A DNA stretch of 64,000 bases from Bog-532 sp963732345 (GTDB lineage: Bacteria > Actinomycetota > Actinomycetes > Streptosporangiales > Streptosporangiaceae). A program made the position numbers and the translations under genes. The stretch is from assembly GCA_963732345.1 (NCBI GenBank), contig CAVSZI010000022.1, positions 128,906 through 192,905 on the forward strand, given 5' to 3'. Below are positions 61,119 through 64,000 of this stretch, piece after piece. Every line of letters begins with the position of its first letter. The stretch's first letter is position 1. The notes under the pieces were generated by a model. It saw only the letters and a list, made by a program, of their open reading frames with translations. It made no database searches and was not told where the DNA came from.

Positions 61119-64000
61119 CCGCGACATCCGCCCTCACTACGGACCTCCAGCGGCAGGTCCTGCTCCTGGAGGACGACCTGCGTGCCAGGGCCGCAGCTGA
61201 CGCTGACCTGGAAGGACGCTGGAAGCAGGAACACCAGCGGGCCCTGGATAAGGAGCGCACCGCGGCGTCTTGGGTCGCATGGAGGGACGACCGGGTTACC
61301 CAGACAGCGGTCGCGTGGGTGCTTACTAGCGTGTTCATCCGGTTCTGTGAGGACAATGCGCTGGTGGCGCCGGTCTGGATCGCCGGGCCGGAAAGCCGTC
61401 GGCAGGAAGCACTCGACGCCCAGCTCGCGTTCTTCCGCGCGCACCCAGAAGACACCGACCGCGAATGGCTTCATGCGGCGATTGACCACCTCGCGGGGCT
61501 GCCTGCGACGAAGGCACTCGTCGATTCGCATTCCGCGCTGCACCTTGTGTCGCCGTCCGGTAACGCGGTCACGGCGCTGCTGGACTTCTGGCGACGCCGG
61601 AGCGAGGACGGCGCGCTCGTACACGACCTGGCGGATAGTTCGTTGTCCACCCGGTTCCTTGGTGATCTGTACCAAGACCTGTCCCAGCACGCCAAGGACA
61701 CCTACGCCCTGCTGCAAACCCCGGTCTTCGTCGAGGAGTTCATCCTCGACCGCACCCTCGAACCAGCGCTGAAAGAACGCCCCCTCGAAGGCTTCAGGCT
61801 CATCGACCCCACCTGCGGTTCCGGTCACTTCTTGCTCGGCGCCTTCGACCGCCTCCTCGACCGGTGGAACCGGCACGCCCCGGGCCTGGAAACCCAGGCG
61901 CGCGTGCAGGCCGCGCTCGACGCGATCCACGGCGTCGACCTCAACCCCTTCGCCGTCGCCATTGCCCGTTTCCGCCTCACCGTCGCTGCGCTGCAAGCCT
62001 CTGGCCTCAACTCCCTGGAAGCCGCCCCAGCATTCACCTTCCACCTTGCAGTAGGCGACTCCCTCATCCACGGCCCCGATTCCGATGTCCTCCCAGGCAT
62101 GAGCGACCGAAGCGCCTTCATGTCGTTCACGTACGCAACCGAGGATGGGCCACTGCTGCTGACTCTGCTGGAAGAGGGCCGCTACGACGTAGTTGTCGGC
62201 AACCCGCCCTACATTCAAGCCAGGGACAAGGCACTCAACCAGATCTATCGATCGAAATACGCTTATGTCTGTAAGGGCAAGTACGCCCTCACCGTGCCGT
62301 TTATGGCGCTGTTCTTCGCCTTGGCCAAACGCGGCGAGCGAGCTGGATGGGTCGGCCAGATCACCAGCAACTCGTTCATGAAACGCGAATTCGGCACCAA
62401 GCTCATCGAAGACTTCCTCGTCCATCAAGACCTGCGTATGGTGGTGGATACCTCCGGCGCCTATATCCCCGGTCATGGTACGCCGACCGTAATCATTGTC
62501 GGCCGTAACCAAGAACCAGTTGGCCCGACCGTACGCGCGGTGCTGGGGGTGCGAGGCGAGCCTGGCCAGCCGGATGACCCAGCCAGGGGTACCGTCTGGA
62601 CATCGATAACTGGTCATGTAGATGATTCCGGGTGGGACGATAGTTGGATTACCGTTGCCGATCTCGATAGGCAACGGCTCGCTACACACCCGTGGAGCCT
62701 TTCGGGCGGAGGTGCAGTAGCGCTCTTGGAGGCATTGCGCATGGCCGCGTCTCATCGGCTCGGTGCCGTTGCCGCCGAGATAGGCATCATGGCGGTGATT
62801 GGGGAGGATGACGCCTTTGAGCTCCGTCGAGGATCATCGGAGTCTACTATCCCAATGGTTCTCGGCGAGGGTATTCGCGATTTCGTTTTGGAATGGACAC
62901 CTAGATTCTGGCCATACGACAGCGAATACCGGGGTCACCGATGCAGCCAGAGCCTCCAAATCGATATGGCCATTTCGTCGTCTAGTTTCCGGGTACCTTA
63001 TGTTCGGCAAGACACGCGCGCAGCGTGGCCTGGAATGGCTTGAATACGGCCTGCTAGCGAAGGCCAAGCTGCGGGCGCCGCTGTCGATCGCGTTCGCCTG
63101 CGTCGCTACGCACAACCACTTCGCGCTGGACCGAGGTGGGAAGATCTTCAACCGGTCTGCGCCGGTGATCAAGCTCCCTGAAGGGACCTCGGAAGCTGAG
63201 CACCTTGCGCTGCTCGGCGTGCTGAATTCATCAACTGCCTGCTTCTGGCTTAAACAGAAAAGTCAAGCGAAGACAGGGGCGGACAATACCAGCGGAGGCG
63301 GGAATCGATGGAGTCCCGAACCCTGGTACTCATTCTATGAGTTCACAGGCACCACATTGGAGTACTACCCGCTGACGTCGGTCCTGCCGCTGCAGCATGG
63401 TCGCTATCTCGACGAGCTCGCGCATGAACTTGCAGCGCAGGAGCCCTCAGCAACGTATGTAGGAGAGTGCCTTCTGCCGATTCGTTGGAGGCGGCGCGGA
63501 AAGCATCAGACGACATCCGGGCACGTATGGTAGCAGTACAGGAGGAACTAGACTGGGAGGTATACCGGCTTTACGGTCTGCTTGAAGAGAACGTTACCTA
63601 CTCCGGGGTCGACCTTCCCGTTCTAGCACCTGGGCAACGCGCGTTCGAGATCTCGCTCGCGCGCGCCATCCAAGGCGGACAGCAGACCACGGCCTGGTTC
63701 ACGCACCACGGATATACCCCAATCGTCGAGATTCCAATGCACTGGCCGACTTCTTACCGAGATCTCGTCCAGCGGCGGCTTGATCTCATCGCGTCTAACC
63801 CCTCGATCCGTTTGCTGGAGAAGCCTGAGTATAAGCGCCGGTGGTCTCAGGAGCCTTGGGAGAAGCGGCAGGAGCGGGCGGTGCGGGACTGGCTGCTTGA
63901 CCGGTTGGAGGAGCGGCGGTTCTGGTTTGATGCGCAGGGGAGGCCTTTGCCACGCAGCGTGGCTCAGCTTGCCGATGACGTTACCCGCGATGCGGACTTG
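61115..64000 (+). pseudogene. pglX: PglX N6-adenine DNA methyltransferase, two compensating frameshifts, runs off the window
   Basis: ATG 61115 overlaps pglW. SAM motif I is DPTCGSGHFLLGAFDRL (about residue 230) and catalytic motif IV is VVGNPPYIQARD (about 363), as in BREX PglX enzymes that methylate adenine. The frame holds to FWPYDSEYR at about 62930, then moves +1: IWPFRRLVSGYLMFGKT and VATHNHFALDRGGKIFNRSA lie in the next frame to about 63460. It then returns: ADSLEAARKASDD and EELDWEVYRLYGLLEEN continue in the first frame to the edge. A GGGG run lies at 62931-62934. As written, translation stops at 63043, so PglX is off unless the frames are repaired, phase-varied or misread. Confidence 0.85.

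Noticed and set aside
60449..62755. Long minus-strand ORF of about 768 residues opposite pglW/pglX
   Set aside because: It has no family motifs, while the plus strand encodes PglW and PglX with overlapping start and stop.
50763..64000. A selenoprotein gene with in-frame TGA near the sel locus
   Set aside because: No in-frame TGA followed by a SECIS-like hairpin within a recognisable redox enzyme was found; the only interrupted frames are explained by frameshifts or transposon decay.

Overview
The window is high-GC DNA with GTG starts, tight ATGA/GTGA gene overlaps and families typical of mycelial soil actinomycetes (MMPL, CotH, BlaI-UppP, Pgl). The genus cannot be fixed from the sequence. 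The left third and several seams are rich in mobile elements and broken genes, while the middle is ordinary chromosome.

Layout. 1-9100 is a mobile-element scrapyard. A group II intron reverse transcriptase is split by a decayed transposase, an IS701-type element sits between tRNA 3'-end repeats, and two identical 1,293-bp IS3-type elements lie in opposite orientation around a VapBC45-type toxin-antitoxin pair. A RelE/ParE-type pair lies just to the left. 9150-15120 holds a damaged DUF4236 gene, a large intact P-loop NTPase/protein-kinase fusion (10571-13171) and remnants of an M48 protease and an acyl-CoA dehydrogenase. 15257-31761 is mostly housekeeping and secondary metabolism: MMPL transporter, CotH kinase with a propeller-like neighbour, sugar-isomerase-like TIM barrel, BlaI regulator and UppP with a palindromic operator between them, a BNR-repeat protein overlapping a MoaD/ThiS protein, an esterase/GH31 chimeric pseudogene, carotenoid oxygenase, acyl-CoA ligase and YbaK deacylase. 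31860-33575 is another decayed patch (TnpB remnant, tandem repeats, a RelA/SpoT-like gene with a small partner, both frameshifted).

33890-37102 is a molybdate uptake operon (HTH-TOBE regulator, modA, modB, modC). A two-component system, a frameshifted ApbE, a CYTH protein, an isoaspartate-type methyltransferase and a GT87 glycosyltransferase follow. 45050-50858 is a selenocysteine locus: selA and selB overlap, and selC (tRNA-Sec, anticodon TCA) lies 2.4 kb downstream, beyond a GH13 glucosidase. Molybdate uptake and selenocysteine insertion would together support a Mo/Sec enzyme such as formate dehydrogenase, but no selenoprotein gene is seen here.

The right end looks like an integrative element in selC. 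A tyrosine integrase points at the tRNA 3' end, followed by a divergent excisionase-like gene with a shared palindromic operator, small HTH and zinc-finger-like proteins and a dead IS5/Tn3 patch. The Pgl (BREX type 2) phage-defence genes pglW and pglX come next, and pglX runs off the window. PglW combines a NERD nuclease-like domain, a degenerate kinase domain, a canonical kinase domain and helical DNA-binding-like regions. PglX is an N6-adenine methyltransferase whose reading frame is broken twice in compensating directions, the first time near a G4 run. PglY and PglZ would be expected beyond the right edge.
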